A DNA stretch of 64,000 nt from CALFML01 sp044222245 (GCA_044222245.1 JBGANQ010000051.1:1-64000); one strand, 5' to 3'. Positions 32,781 through 41,825 are shown, counted from the stretch's first letter. Made by a program: numbers and translations. Notes: generated by a model not told the origin, from the sequence alone.

Positions 32781-35768
32781 TCAGCGCGCGGGCGGGGCGT
32801 CCTTGGCGGCGGGCTTTTTGGGCAGCTCGGGGGTGAACTTGCCGGCGGGCTTGCCGGGGATGAGGCCGGGCTTGTCGGCGGGCTTGTCGGCGGGCTCGGC
32901 GGCCGGCTTGACGCCGGGGCGGGGGACGGGTGGCAGGGGGACGCCGGGCTTGGCGCGGCGGGCGCGCTCGGCCAGCGCCGTGTAGGCCTGGAGCTGGGGG
33001 GCGAGCTCGGCTGCATCTTCGGCGTCGAGCTTGTCGGGGTCGGGCAGCGCCGCTAGGGCGCCGCTGGCCTCGGCGAGGGCGGGGGTCGGCTGGCCCAGGG
33101 CGAGGTAGGCGTCGGCGAGCTCGGCCCGCAGCTCGGGGTTACCGGGGGTCAGGTGGCGGGCCATCTCGCCGTACTCCAGGACCTCGCGCCACTTCTGCGC
33201 CGCGTGCAGGCGCTGGACCAGGCCCACGGTCAGCTCGGCGTCCATGATGTCCAGGTGCGCCGCCGCCTCCAGCTCGCGCAGCGCGTCGTCCTCGCGCTTC
33301 TGCTTGGTGAACAGCTTGGCCAGCCGCTCGTAGGGCTCGGGGCGGTCGGGGTCCAGGCGCTTGGCCTGGGTGAGCTCGGCGATCGCCCGGTCAGGCTGCT
33401 CGCGATCTAGGTACAGGTCGCCCAGCCGCTGCCGCACGTCGTAGCCGTCGCCGCCCTTGCTGATAAGCTCGCGGAAGCGAGCCTCGGCCTCGCTCGCCTT
33501 GCCAAGGCGCGACAGCCGCTCGCCGTCGGCCAGGAGCGCCTCCTTGCACGCCGGATCGAGCTTGAAGGCGGCGTCGAGCAGCTGCTGGATCTCGGGATCG
33601 CGCGGATCCTTTTGGCCGCTGCGGATAAGGGCGATGGCGCGCAGGCCGAGCGGGCGGGCGGCGGCGGGGTGCTCCTTGGTCGCCCGCTTGAGCGCCTCTT
33701 CGTCGGAGTAGTCGCTCGGGCGGACGTAGAAGGTCCCCTCGTAGGGCTTGAGCTGTTGGCGCAGGTCGGCGCGGAACGCCTCATCGAGCGCGGCCAGGCC
33801 GAGGCCGGTGACCTTGGGCAGCACCTCGCGGGTGCGCTCGCCCTTCTGGTAGAGGCGCAGCGCCTCGACGATCTTGGGGAAGCCGAAACGCCGCACCAGG
33901 AACTCGATGGCCAGCGCCGCCTCGTGGTAGGCGACCACGATGTGCGAGACGTCGCGGGCGCGGGTAAAGCCGACGTTGAGGTCGGTGATGGACAAGAGCT
34001 CGCCGTCGCGCAGCGCCGCCGCCACCTCGGCGTGGGTGCGGCGCTGCCAGTCGGGGCGCAGGTGCAGGGTCTCCCACTCGGACAGCCCCTCGGTGAACCA
34101 GCGCGGCACCCGGCCGCCGGTGAGCTGGATGGCGAACACGTGCGACAGCTCGTGCCAGATCATCAGCGCCCAGTTGAAGTTGCCGTTGGCCGGCGAGCGC
34201 CCGGTCACCACGCGACCGAACGTCACCCCGAGCGCCGCGAGGTTGGGCAGCCCGACGGTGCGCACCGCGTAGTTCTGCGGCTCCTTGTAAAGCTCGATGG
34301 TGAGCGGCAGGCGGGGGGTGAAGCCGTAGCGGGCGCAGAGCTCGCGCCACTCGGTCTGGACCATCGGCAGCACCAGCGGCACCACCAGCTTCTCTTCGTC
34401 CTTGGCGACCCGCAGCCGCAGGCCGCCGCTGCCCGGGCGGCGGGGATCGATGTCCAGGTTGAGCAGCGTATAGCGCTTGCGCAGGACATCCTCGTAGAGG
34501 TTTAGCAGGTTGTAGGTGCGCTTGTTGTAGCGGTCGCCCTTCCACGCCGCGTCCAGGGCCTTGTAGCCCTTGTCGTCCTCGCCGAGGCGCAGGTAGGCGG
34601 CGCCGAGGCTGCCGAGCGCGTAGTAGTCCTTGGGGTCGAGCTGCACCGCCTCCTCGAGCAGCGCGACCTCCTCCTCGTAGCGGTGCTGGACGACGAAGCG
34701 CTCGGCGATGAGGCGATGGAACTCGGTGTAGCGCGGGTTCTGCGCCAGCACCTTCTGCTTCTCGGCGGCAAACTCCGCCGGGCGATCGAGCAGGAACAGC
34801 GCCGCGGCGCGCAGCGTCCGCCCCTGCAGGTCCTCGGCCGAGACCCGGAGCATCTCGCCGGTGACCTTGAGCGCCTCTTCATACTCTTCGTTGTCCAGGA
34901 GTATCTCGGCCCGCAGCGCCTGGGCGGGGCTGTAGCTGGGGTTCTGCTTCTGGACGCGGTCGAGGTAGGGGGTGGCCTCGACGACGTTGTTGCCCTGCTC
35001 GACCTTGATGCGGGCCATGAGCGTGTTGGCGGCGGGGTTTTCCGGGTCGTGGCGCAGCGCCGCCTCGGCCGAGGTCTCGGCGTAGCCGATCTCGTGCTTC
35101 TCGATGCGCAGCTCGGTCAGCTCGAGGTTGGCCTGGGTGAACTCGGCCCAGCGCTTGTCCTCCTGGGCGAGATCGATGGCGGTGCGCAGCTGCTCGTAGG
35201 AGTCGTGGAAGCTGCCCAGGTAGCGCGCCGCGACCCCCAGAAGGCGCACCGCCCGCGGGTCCTTGAGATCTAACTTCTCGGCGTCGTGGTCGTCGAAAAA
35301 GCCGTTCCAGATGGCGCGCTCGCGGGGGCGGTCACCCTGGGCGCGGTAGCACAGGCCGAGCTGCGCCCGCGCCGCCAGCGCCTGCGGCTCGCGCAGGATC
35401 AGCGCCTCCAGGAGCTCGACCGCTTTTTTGGTCTGACCGCTGGCTTGCAGGGCCTGGGCGGCGAGCGCCGCCGCCTCGTCGCGCTGCACCGGATCCTTGA
35501 GGGTTGTAAGCAGCCGCTGCGCCCGCTGCGCCGCCTCACCGTAGCGACCGCTGCGCAGCGCTCCTTGCACCGGTGCCAGCGGCCCTTCAAACAGCAGCGG
35601 CGCCGGCCGGGCCGCGGCCGGCGGGCTCGCCGCGGGCGGAGGCAGCGCGAGCGCCGCCGGCACCAGACCGGCCGCAGTGCCCTGACCAAGCAGGGCGGCA
35701 AGCAGCAGGGCGCAGCGGGTGCGCCGTCGCAGGCGCGACTTGGGAGCTTTCGACCACCACATCGGCAT
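32781..35768 (-). CDS. TPR protein with embedded peptidase MA domain
   Basis: A 995-residue exported protein. I take the ATG at 35768, which gives a basic start and a signal peptide (CALLLAALLGQGTAAGLVPAALA). The frame is open far upstream antisense to the S8 gene, which I treat as spurious. Residues about 55-420 are TPR repeats. Residues about 430-660 form a zinc peptidase MA-like domain with H-E-L-S-H at 539-543 and the third ligand candidate E560 in WFTEGLSEWE. Residues about 690-930 are more TPR, and a Lys/Pro/Ala tail ends it. TPR on both sides of a metallopeptidase suggests a scaffolded envelope protease. It is divergent from the S8 gene (111 bp). Confidence 0.8.
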   Translation of the reverse strand: MPMWWSKAPKSRLRRRTRCALLLAALLGQGTAAGLVPAALALPPPAASPPAAARPAPLLFEGPLAPVQGALRSGRYGEAAQRAQRLLTTLKDPVQRDEAAALAAQALQASGQTKKAVELLEALILREPQALAARAQLGLCYRAQGDRPRERAIWNGFFDDHDAEKLDLKDPRAVRLLGVAARYLGSFHDSYEQLRTAIDLAQEDKRWAEFTQANLELTELRIEKHEIGYAETSAEAALRHDPENPAANTLMARIKVEQGNNVVEATPYLDRVQKQNPSYSPAQALRAEILLDNEEYEEALKVTGEMLRVSAEDLQGRTLRAAALFLLDRPAEFAAEKQKVLAQNPRYTEFHRLIAERFVVQHRYEEEVALLEEAVQLDPKDYYALGSLGAAYLRLGEDDKGYKALDAAWKGDRYNKRTYNLLNLYEDVLRKRYTLLNLDIDPRRPGSGGLRLRVAKDEEKLVVPLVLPMVQTEWRELCARYGFTPRLPLTIELYKEPQNYAVRTVGLPNLAALGVTFGRVVTGRSPANGNFNWALMIWHELSHVFAIQLTGGRVPRWFTEGLSEWETLHLRPDWQRRTHAEVAAALRDGELLSITDLNVGFTRARDVSHIVVAYHEAALAIEFLVRRFGFPKIVEALRLYQKGERTREVLPKVTGLGLAALDEAFRADLRQQLKPYEGTFYVRPSDYSDEEALKRATKEHPAAARPLGLRAIALIRSGQKDPRDPEIQQLLDAAFKLDPACKEALLADGERLSRLGKASEAEARFRELISKGGDGYDVRQRLGDLYLDREQPDRAIAELTQAKRLDPDRPEPYERLAKLFTKQKREDDALRELEAAAHLDIMDAELTVGLVQRLHAAQKWREVLEYGEMARHLTPGNPELRAELADAYLALGQPTPALAEASGALAALPDPDKLDAEDAAELAPQLQAYTALAERARRAKPGVPLPPVPRPGVKPAAEPADKPADKPGLIPGKPAGKFTPELPKKPAAKDAPPAR

Positions 35769-35879
35769 ACCCGAGAGTGTAGCAAGCAATGCGCAGCTCT
35801 GAAGGCGGGGCGCAACCGGGGCCGCGCGCGGCGTCGCTATTGACAGGGTCGGGGCGGACCTCGAAAGTCTTAGCAAGAG

Positions 35880-38138
35880 ATGCAGGCCGTGGCAGATAGG
35901 CGAAGGCAGAGCTTGCCGTTTTTTTTCCGCGTGCTGCTCGGAGCTGCGTTCCTCTGCCCCCGGCCGACCGCCGCGGCGCCGCCGCTGGAGCTGCCGGCGC
36001 CGGCGCGACCGATGGTCGAGCTCGCGGCGGACTGGCCCGCCGAGCTGCGCAGCGGCTGGTCGCAGCTCACCTCGGCGCGCCTCACCGCGCAGGGGCGCTG
36101 GCAGGCGCTCACGGCGATGGGCGCCATGCCCGACCGGCCCGGCCCAGGCGGCGCCCAGCTGCTGGTCCGCCACGTCGGCGGCGCGGCGGCCCTGCAGCGG
36201 GCGGGGCTGCGCGCCGCCGCGGTGTCGACCACCATCGCCCGGGTGACCGCGACGCCGAGCGAGCTCGCGCGCCTTTTGACCCTGCCCGGGGTGCTGGCAG
36301 TCGACGGCGAGCGCCGGCTGCGGCCGCGGCTTGATCGCTCGCGGGCGCTCATCGGGGCCCAGGCGCTCAACCAGGCGGGCATCGCCGGGCGCGGGGTGAT
36401 GCTCGGCTTCGTCGACACCGGCATCGACTTCCGCCACGCCGATTTCCGCCACGTCGACGGCTCGAGCCGCATCAGCTTTCTCCTTGATGCCGGGGCCGCC
36501 CGCGGCACCCTGCACCCCGAGCTGCCCGACTATGACGGGCGGGCCGTGTACACCGCGGCCGACCTCGACGCCGTGCTGGCCGCCGAGGCCAAGGGCCAAA
36601 AGCCGCCGCTGCTCATCACCCAGAGCGATGTCATCGGCCACGGCTCGCACGTCGCCGGGATCGCCGCCAGCACCGGCTTCGCCACCGGCCAGGGCAAGCC
36701 CGCCGGTCGCTACGTCGGCATCGCCGCCCAGGCCGCGCTGTGCGTGGTCAAGGGGACGCGCGACGACGCCACGTTTAGCGATGGCGATCTGCTCACCGGC
36801 GTGCGCTTCTGCAGCGACCGCGCCGCCGAGGCCAAGGTACCGCTGGTGATGAACCTCAGCCTCGGCTCGCCCGGGGGCCCGCACGACGGCTCGAGCCTGC
36901 TGGAGGCGGCGCTCGACGAGCTCAGCGGCGATCGGCCCGGCCGGGTGATCGTCGTCGCCGCCGGCAACTCGGGCGAGGTCGACGGCCACGCCAGCTCGAC
37001 CCTGCTCGCTGGGCTGCACGAGATCCCCATCCACCTCACCGCCGCCGACCCCAAAAAGCCGAGCGGCCCGAGCACCCAGAGCGGCGTCCGGCTGGAGGTC
37101 TACTACGACAGCGCCGCCCCGCACACCGGCGAGGCCGCCGAGGTGGCGCTGGAGCTCAAGGCGCCCGGCGGCAAGGTCCTCAAGGTCGGGTCCGGCGAGG
37201 CGCTGCAGGGCCAGTTTGACGACGACGGCACGGCGATTATCGATAACAGCGATGCGGCGATGACCGGGCTGCGCAGCGCGGTGGTGCTCATCACGCAGGC
37301 GACGGGTCAGACCGGCATCCGCGCCGGCGACTGGACCTTGCGGGTGCGCGGCCGGACGCTTCGCTACGACGTGTGGCTCGTCGAGCCGCTGGAGGATAAC
37401 TCGGTGGCGCTGCGCGGCCACCTCAACCCCGACAGCTTCATCGAGATCCCGGCCAGCGGGCACAATGTCATCTCGGTTGGCGCGCTGCGCAGTCGCCTCG
37501 ACTGGCGGCGCGCCGACGGCAAGCAGGAGAGCCTTAACCGCGAGCTCGGGCGCGCGGCGCCGTTCTCTGCCGGCGGGCCGACCACCGACGGGCGCTTCGC
37601 CCCGGACGTCCTGGCGCCGGGCGAGTTCGTCGTCTCCACGCTGGCCAGCACAGCGCCGCCTACCGACTCGCGCTCGGCGTTTCACATCGCCGATGACCCC
37701 GGGACGCTGGTCGCCGATGACGGGCTGCACGGGGTGCTGCGCGGCACCTCGCAGGCGGCGCCGCATGTGGCCGGGGCGGTGGCGCTGCTGCTGCAGCTGT
37801 CCCCTTGGCTCAACACCACCCAGGTGCGCGAGCTTTTGCGCACCACGACCGCCGACGATCGCGCCGGCGGCTACGGGCCGCGGCACGGCTTCGGCTCGCT
37901 GTCGCTGGAGACGGCGCTGCTCAAGCTGCGCGGCGATCCGGCGGTGCTGGTGCACGCCTTCAGCTCGGATGTCGGGGTCAACCGGGACGTGGCGATGCCG
38001 CAGTATGATGAGGTGACGGTGACCGTCACGCCGCGCGACGCCCGCTCGGTGCCGCTCGGGGCCGGGCTGGCGGTGCAGATCGCCGCCGACGCCGGCGAGT
38101 GGGTCGGGCCGGTGGTCGACAGAAGCCCGCGGGGATGA
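35880..38138 (+). CDS. Subtilisin-like S8 serine peptidase (frameshifted 3' end)
   Basis: A secreted subtilase of 752 residues in this frame. Catalytic residues: D179 in FVDTGIDFRHADF, H254 in IGHGSHVAGIAAS, S624 in GTSQAAPHVAGAVALL; the Asn oxyanion site is in VIVVAAGNSGE. A 200-residue insert between His and Ser holds a PPC-like beta domain. After the catalytic domain an Ig-like module starts (DEVTVTVTPRDARSVPLGAG) and is cut off by a TGA at 38136 just after VVDRSPRG. The missing half continues in another frame (next entry). Removing one base in the GGGG at 38131-38134 joins them. The N-terminus looks like a signal peptide (FFFRVLLGAAFLCPRPTAA). Confidence 0.88.
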   Translation: MQAVADRRRQSLPFFFRVLLGAAFLCPRPTAAAPPLELPAPARPMVELAADWPAELRSGWSQLTSARLTAQGRWQALTAMGAMPDRPGPGGAQLLVRHVGGAAALQRAGLRAAAVSTTIARVTATPSELARLLTLPGVLAVDGERRLRPRLDRSRALIGAQALNQAGIAGRGVMLGFVDTGIDFRHADFRHVDGSSRISFLLDAGAARGTLHPELPDYDGRAVYTAADLDAVLAAEAKGQKPPLLITQSDVIGHGSHVAGIAASTGFATGQGKPAGRYVGIAAQAALCVVKGTRDDATFSDGDLLTGVRFCSDRAAEAKVPLVMNLSLGSPGGPHDGSSLLEAALDELSGDRPGRVIVVAAGNSGEVDGHASSTLLAGLHEIPIHLTAADPKKPSGPSTQSGVRLEVYYDSAAPHTGEAAEVALELKAPGGKVLKVGSGEALQGQFDDDGTAIIDNSDAAMTGLRSAVVLITQATGQTGIRAGDWTLRVRGRTLRYDVWLVEPLEDNSVALRGHLNPDSFIEIPASGHNVISVGALRSRLDWRRADGKQESLNRELGRAAPFSAGGPTTDGRFAPDVLAPGEFVVSTLASTAPPTDSRSAFHIADDPGTLVADDGLHGVLRGTSQAAPHVAGAVALLLQLSPWLNTTQVRELLRTTTADDRAGGYGPRHGFGSLSLETALLKLRGDPAVLVHAFSSDVGVNRDVAMPQYDEVTVTVTPRDARSVPLGAGLAVQIAADAGEWVGPVVDRSPRG

Positions 38139-38439
38139 GCGCGTGGTCGGCACCCGCGCCCCGCGCGGCAGCCGCATCACCGTGACCGCCCACGTCGCCG
38201 GCGTCGAGCTCACCCGGCACCCGGTGATCTACCTGGTCGGGGAGCGCAGCGAGATCGGCGGCCCCTACCTCATCGGCGCCTGCGCCGCCGCCGCCCCAGG
38301 GGGCCGGGCGTCGTCGACCGCGGCTGGCGGACCGCTCGCGGCGGCGCTGCTCTTGCTAAGCCTCTTCGGACTCCGCGCCGCCGGCTCGGGCGCCCGCGCA
38401 GCCGGCAGAGCGCGCCGGCGCTGGTCCCGCGCGGACGGT
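38131..38439 (+). pseudogene. Out-of-frame C-terminus of the S8 peptidase: Ig-like end and MYXO-CTERM-like anchor
   Basis: In the frame of codon 38143 the Ig-like module resumes (DERVVGTRAPRGSRITVTAHV, then ELTRHPVIYLVGE) and is followed by a sorting-signal pattern: ACAAAAPGG, a short linker, the hydrophobic AAALLLLSLFGL and an Arg-rich end. This is the layout of MYXO-CTERM anchors (Cys-containing motif, membrane helix, basic tail), which tether exported proteins in myxobacteria. It makes sense only as the true end of the S8 peptidase. The frame stays open into the L,D-transpeptidase gene, which is odd, since such anchors normally stop after the basic residues. Confidence 0.6.
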
Positions 38440-39135
38440 TTGCAGACACTCGCCGTCTCCCCCGCGGGCAGCGGGCGCCGCGCCGCGCCGCGGTCCAGCG
38501 CCGCCACGCGGTGGGCGCCCAGGTCAAGCCGCGAAACGTGGGCGCGCTGCGGCGGCGCGGCGGCGCTGGTCGGCTGGCTTAGCGCCTGCGCCGAGCCCGA
38601 GGCCGAGCCCGGCGATCCGCCGCGAGCGAGCCTGACCGCCCCCAGAGGCGCCGCCCGCCGCGCCAAGGCCGCCCCCGGCGGCGACTACTTCTGGCGGGCC
38701 GGCGACACCCTGTCGCGCCCGTCCATCGTCATCCACCTCTCCGCGCAGCGCGCCGACATCTTCGACGGGGAGGCGCTGGTGGCGCAGTCCTCGGTGTGCA
38801 CCGGTCGGCGCAGCCACAAGACGCCGCCCGGCCAGTACTCGATCCTGGAGAAGATCCCCGAGCACGTCTCCAGCCGCTATGGCGACTACCTGGACGACCG
38901 CGGCCAGGTGGTGGCGGCCAACGTCGACCTGCTCGGCACCCCGCAGCCGGTCGGCACGACCTTTCGCGGCACGCCCATGCCCTACTTCTTGCGCATCCTC
39001 GGCGGCATCGGCATGCACGCCGGCCCGCTGCCCGGGTACCCGGACTCGCACGGGTGCATCCGCTTGCCCGACTTTGTCGCCTACCGCCTGTTTAACGCCG
39101 CGCCGCTCGGCACCCCTGTGGCGGTGCTGGAGTAG
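38440..39135 (+). CDS. L,D-transpeptidase (YkuD) lipoprotein
   Basis: The YkuD domain covers the C-terminal 150 residues: SIVIHLSAQRADIFDG, GRRSHKTPPGQYSI, then the catalytic block MHAGPLPGYPDSHGCIRLP with the nucleophile C206 (TTG at 38440 as start) and its His partner. It would make 3-3 cross-links or attach proteins to peptidoglycan in the periplasm. A lipoprotein signal precedes it (CGGAAALVGWLSAC). No ATG is in frame; the TTG at 38440 is a guess and leaves a long basic lead, so the true start may be nearer the signal. Upstream the frame is open into the end of the S8 gene. Confidence 0.8.
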   Translation: MQTLAVSPAGSGRRAAPRSSAATRWAPRSSRETWARCGGAAALVGWLSACAEPEAEPGDPPRASLTAPRGAARRAKAAPGGDYFWRAGDTLSRPSIVIHLSAQRADIFDGEALVAQSSVCTGRRSHKTPPGQYSILEKIPEHVSSRYGDYLDDRGQVVAANVDLLGTPQPVGTTFRGTPMPYFLRILGGIGMHAGPLPGYPDSHGCIRLPDFVAYRLFNAAPLGTPVAVLE

Positions 39136-39210
39136 CCGGCGCGCCGGCGTGCTATAACCGGCCCCGGCCTCGCTGTGCGAGGCGACCTCGCCCAAGGACA
39201 AACCAAGGCA

Positions 39211-40731
39211 ATGCCCAAGAGCGTACCCACCGGGAAGACCCGCGAGCTGAGTTCCGTGCCGCTTTTGACCTGGCTCTTCTCGCTGTGGCCGCAGAAGTTC
39301 GAGCTGCGCATTGCCCGCCGCTACCTGCTGCGGCGCAATTCCAGTCGGCTGGTCCAGGTGTTCTCAGTGCTGCTGGTTCTGGGGCTGAGCGGGCTGGCAG
39401 CGCACTACTTTTTGACCCAGACGCCGCCGGCGGCGGAGGTCGCGTTCCTCTTGCTCATCACGGCGCTGTCGACGGTGACGGTGCTGCTTTTGAACTTCCT
39501 GTCGGTCTTTAGCACGGTGGCGGTGGTCGGCGTCATGCTGGGCGTGGCGGCGCTCACCGTGGTGATGGCGGTGACCTCGGGCTTCCAGAGCGAGATCCGC
39601 GACCGCGTCATTGGCCTGAACGCCCACATCCTCATCCTCAAGTACGGCACCGACTTCCAGGAGTACGAGGACGTCGGCAAGATGCTGGAGAAAAACCCCG
39701 AGGTGGTGGCCACCTCGCCGTTTGTCTATAACGAGATGCTGGTCGCCAAGGAGGGGGCGCTGTCCTCGGGGGTGCTGGTCAAGGGCATAGACCCGGTGCG
39801 CGCCCCCAAGGTGGTGGATCTGCAGCAGTGGCTGTTGCCGCTCAAGGACGGCAGCCGGCCGCCGCTGTCGGCGCTGCAGCTGGAGCAGGCGCCAAGCGAT
39901 GGCGGGCCGCCGCTGCCCGGGGCGTTTATCGGCAGCGAGCTTTCACGCAAGCTCAAGCTGCGGGTCGGCGATCGGCTGCGCCTCATCGCCCCGCTGATGG
40001 GCCTGGACATGCTGACCGGCGACGAGCCGCGCGGTCGCGAGGGCCCGCCGCCGCACGCCCAGGAGTTTCGCCTCGCTGGCGTGTTCGTCGCCGGCTTTGA
40101 CGAGTACGATCGCCGCCTGGTGATCGTCAGCCTGCCGCGCGCCCAGGACCTGGTCGGCCAGGGCAACGTCGTCACCGGCGTCGAGCTGCGCTGCCGCCAC
40201 GTCGAGCGGGCGCGCCTGCTCGGCGGCGAGCTGGTCAAGACCCTGAGCGGCGGCGCCTACCGGAGCCTGGACTGGGAAGAGCTCAACCACAACCTGTTCA
40301 CGGCACTGGCGCTGCAGAAGGCGGTGCTGACGCTGGTGCTGTTCCTCATCATCCTGGTGGCGGCGTTCAACATCGTCGCCAGCCTGACGATGATGGTGAT
40401 CGACAAGACGCGCGAGGTGGCGATCCTCAAGGCGATGGGGGCCTCGGCGCCGTCGATCGCCTCGGTGTTCCGGGTCGCCGGGATGGTGATCGGGCTGCTT
40501 GGGACCCTGCTCGGCGTCGGCATGGGCCTGCTCACCTGCGGGATCGTGCGCCGGCTGAACTACCTGCTCGACGCCAAGGTCTACATGATCGACAAGCTGC
40601 CGGTGCAGCTGTCGAGCCGCGAGGTCCTGTGGACAAGCGGCGTGACGGTGCTGATCTCGCTGCTGGCGACCCTTTATCCCTCGCTGCGCGCCGGCCGCAT
40701 GCGTCCGGTCGATGGGCTGCGCGAGGAGTAA
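39211..40731 (+). CDS. LolC/LolE-type ABC transporter permease
   Basis: A 506-residue permease of the MacB/LolCE fold: N-terminal helix, a large periplasmic domain (about 130-360), and three C-terminal helices including VLFLIILVAAFNIVASLTMMVIDKTREVAILKAMGAS, the coupling-helix signature. LolCDE extracts lipoproteins from the inner membrane for outer-membrane delivery. Unusually, an extra membrane segment sits between ARRYLLRRN and the usual first helix: VQVFSVLLVLGLSGLAAHYF and a further hydrophobic stretch add about 60 residues. No ATPase (LolD) gene is adjacent. I take the ATG at 39211 after AAGG. Downstream the stop is followed by a doubled GGAGGCTAGC. Confidence 0.88.
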   Translation: MPKSVPTGKTRELSSVPLLTWLFSLWPQKFELRIARRYLLRRNSSRLVQVFSVLLVLGLSGLAAHYFLTQTPPAAEVAFLLLITALSTVTVLLLNFLSVFSTVAVVGVMLGVAALTVVMAVTSGFQSEIRDRVIGLNAHILILKYGTDFQEYEDVGKMLEKNPEVVATSPFVYNEMLVAKEGALSSGVLVKGIDPVRAPKVVDLQQWLLPLKDGSRPPLSALQLEQAPSDGGPPLPGAFIGSELSRKLKLRVGDRLRLIAPLMGLDMLTGDEPRGREGPPPHAQEFRLAGVFVAGFDEYDRRLVIVSLPRAQDLVGQGNVVTGVELRCRHVERARLLGGELVKTLSGGAYRSLDWEELNHNLFTALALQKAVLTLVLFLIILVAAFNIVASLTMMVIDKTREVAILKAMGASAPSIASVFRVAGMVIGLLGTLLGVGMGLLTCGIVRRLNYLLDAKVYMIDKLPVQLSSREVLWTSGVTVLISLLATLYPSLRAGRMRPVDGLREE

Positions 40732-40747
40732 CGGAGGCTAGCGGAGG

Positions 40748-41521
40748 CTAGCGGGGCTCGCCGGGGGGCAGCTGGATGAGCTTCTGGGCGGCGCTGAGGC
40801 GGGCGATGAGGCTCCGGGTGGGGGCGGTGCGGTGCAGGCGGAACAGGCTGGTCGCGGCGCGCAGGTAGTGACCCTGGGCGAAGTCCAGGGCGGCCAGGCG
40901 GTAGCTCCACAGCCACTGCGCGCGGCTGGCGTGCTCGCGGCGGCAGGCCGGCAGGGTGGAGGACGGCAGGGCGGAGTTCTGCAGCTGCGTCTCGGCCGCG
41001 GCGAGCGCCGCCTCGGCGACCAGGCGCTGCTCGGCCAACGAGCCGGCGCACTGCGCGAGCTGGAACAGGCTCTCGGTGTCGCGCGACCAGGCATCGGTGC
41101 GGTTGGGCTGGGCGGCGCTCTCCAAGAGGCGCTGGGTGAGGGCGCGCTCGCTGCTCGACAGGCCCTGACGCAGGCAGGTGCCGAGCAGGCGCTCGGCCAG
41201 GCTGGCCACCGTGCTGCAGCTTGGCACCTCGGCGGCGTCGGCGAAGGACTCGGCGGGGAACAGCTCGCTGGCATCGAGGTCGGGCAGCGGACTCGGGGCA
41301 CCGGGCAGCCGCCCGGGTCGCAGCGCCGGGTCGGTGGTCACCGGGGCCAGCCGCGTCGAGCGTCCGGGCAGCGACTGCACGGTGAAGACCGCATCGCGCG
41401 GGAGGGGATCGCTATCGCCGCCGTCCGCGTGCGCGGATCCGCCCAGGGCGAGCCCCAGGAGCACGCTGCCAATCACTCCTCTTGCTAGCGAGTTCAGACG
41501 GCCGAGCTGCGCGTGGTCCAT
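40748..41521 (-). CDS. Hypothetical periplasmic protein
   Basis: A 257-residue exported protein. The ATG at 41521 has GGAGG five bases upstream, which decides the start over an upstream candidate. The signal peptide (LARGVIGSVLLGLALGGSAHA) is cleaved before DGGDSDPL. The mature part is helical with four cysteines (EVPSCSTVAS, GTCLRQG, AQCAGS, PACRREH), probably two disulfides, and TPR-like alternation of Ala/Leu. I recognise no family. A promoter candidate lies about 100 bp upstream. It faces the LolC/E-like gene; the two stops are 17 bp apart. Confidence 0.65.
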   Translation of the reverse strand: MDHAQLGRLNSLARGVIGSVLLGLALGGSAHADGGDSDPLPRDAVFTVQSLPGRSTRLAPVTTDPALRPGRLPGAPSPLPDLDASELFPAESFADAAEVPSCSTVASLAERLLGTCLRQGLSSSERALTQRLLESAAQPNRTDAWSRDTESLFQLAQCAGSLAEQRLVAEAALAAAETQLQNSALPSSTLPACRREHASRAQWLWSYRLAALDFAQGHYLRAATSLFRLHRTAPTRSLIARLSAAQKLIQLPPGEPR

Positions 41522-41825
41522 AAAACCCTCCAGCCAGAGCTTCCTGGCTGGGACTATTATCGCAAGCAATATGCCAGCGGCGCCACAGGGCAGCTGCGAC
41601 GAGGAAAGTCCAGAACTTTAAATTCGCCGGGTTTACATAGGTCAAAAACGGCCAAGGCGCGGTTGACCGCGGCCGGCAGCGCAGCAAGCGGCCGGCCGGG
41701 CGACGAGCGCGGGCTTCGGTCGGACCAGCGGGGAGAGGCGGACCGCAGCCCCCAGTGCTGGGGCCGATTGTGGCCGGCGCCGGCCTCCCGAATTCCCTTA
41801 CATGGGTGGAGGCGCAGGCGGACGG
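41522..41825. other. Intergenic region with promoter, no gene seen
   Basis: About 300 bp between the periplasmic hypothetical gene and the DUF2135 gene end. It holds the promoter listed next. The plus strand contains GAGGAAAGTCC, the core of RNase P RNA region I, but no matching fold (see rejected items). I see no other gene. Confidence 0.4.
41617..41645 (-). promoter_or_regulatory. Candidate sigma70 promoter of the 40748-41521 gene
   Basis: On the minus strand TTGACC (41645-41640) is followed after 17 bp by TTTAAA (41622-41617), matches of five and four of six. It would give a leader of about 90 nt before the ATG at 41521. The stretch is less GC-rich than its surroundings. Confidence 0.5.

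Noticed and set aside
35769..38213. Open minus-strand frame extending the TPR/peptidase gene to 1810 codons
   Set aside because: It is antisense to the well-supported S8 peptidase and reads as Arg/Ala/Gly-rich text. A signal peptide and plausible ATG are at 35768.
41600..41625. GAGGAAAGTCC on the plus strand, identical to the core of RNase P RNA region I, followed by CCGGGTTTAC-like text
   Set aside because: The remaining conserved regions and helices of RNase P RNA are absent within 300 bp, and the same stretch serves as a promoter on the minus strand. Treated as chance.
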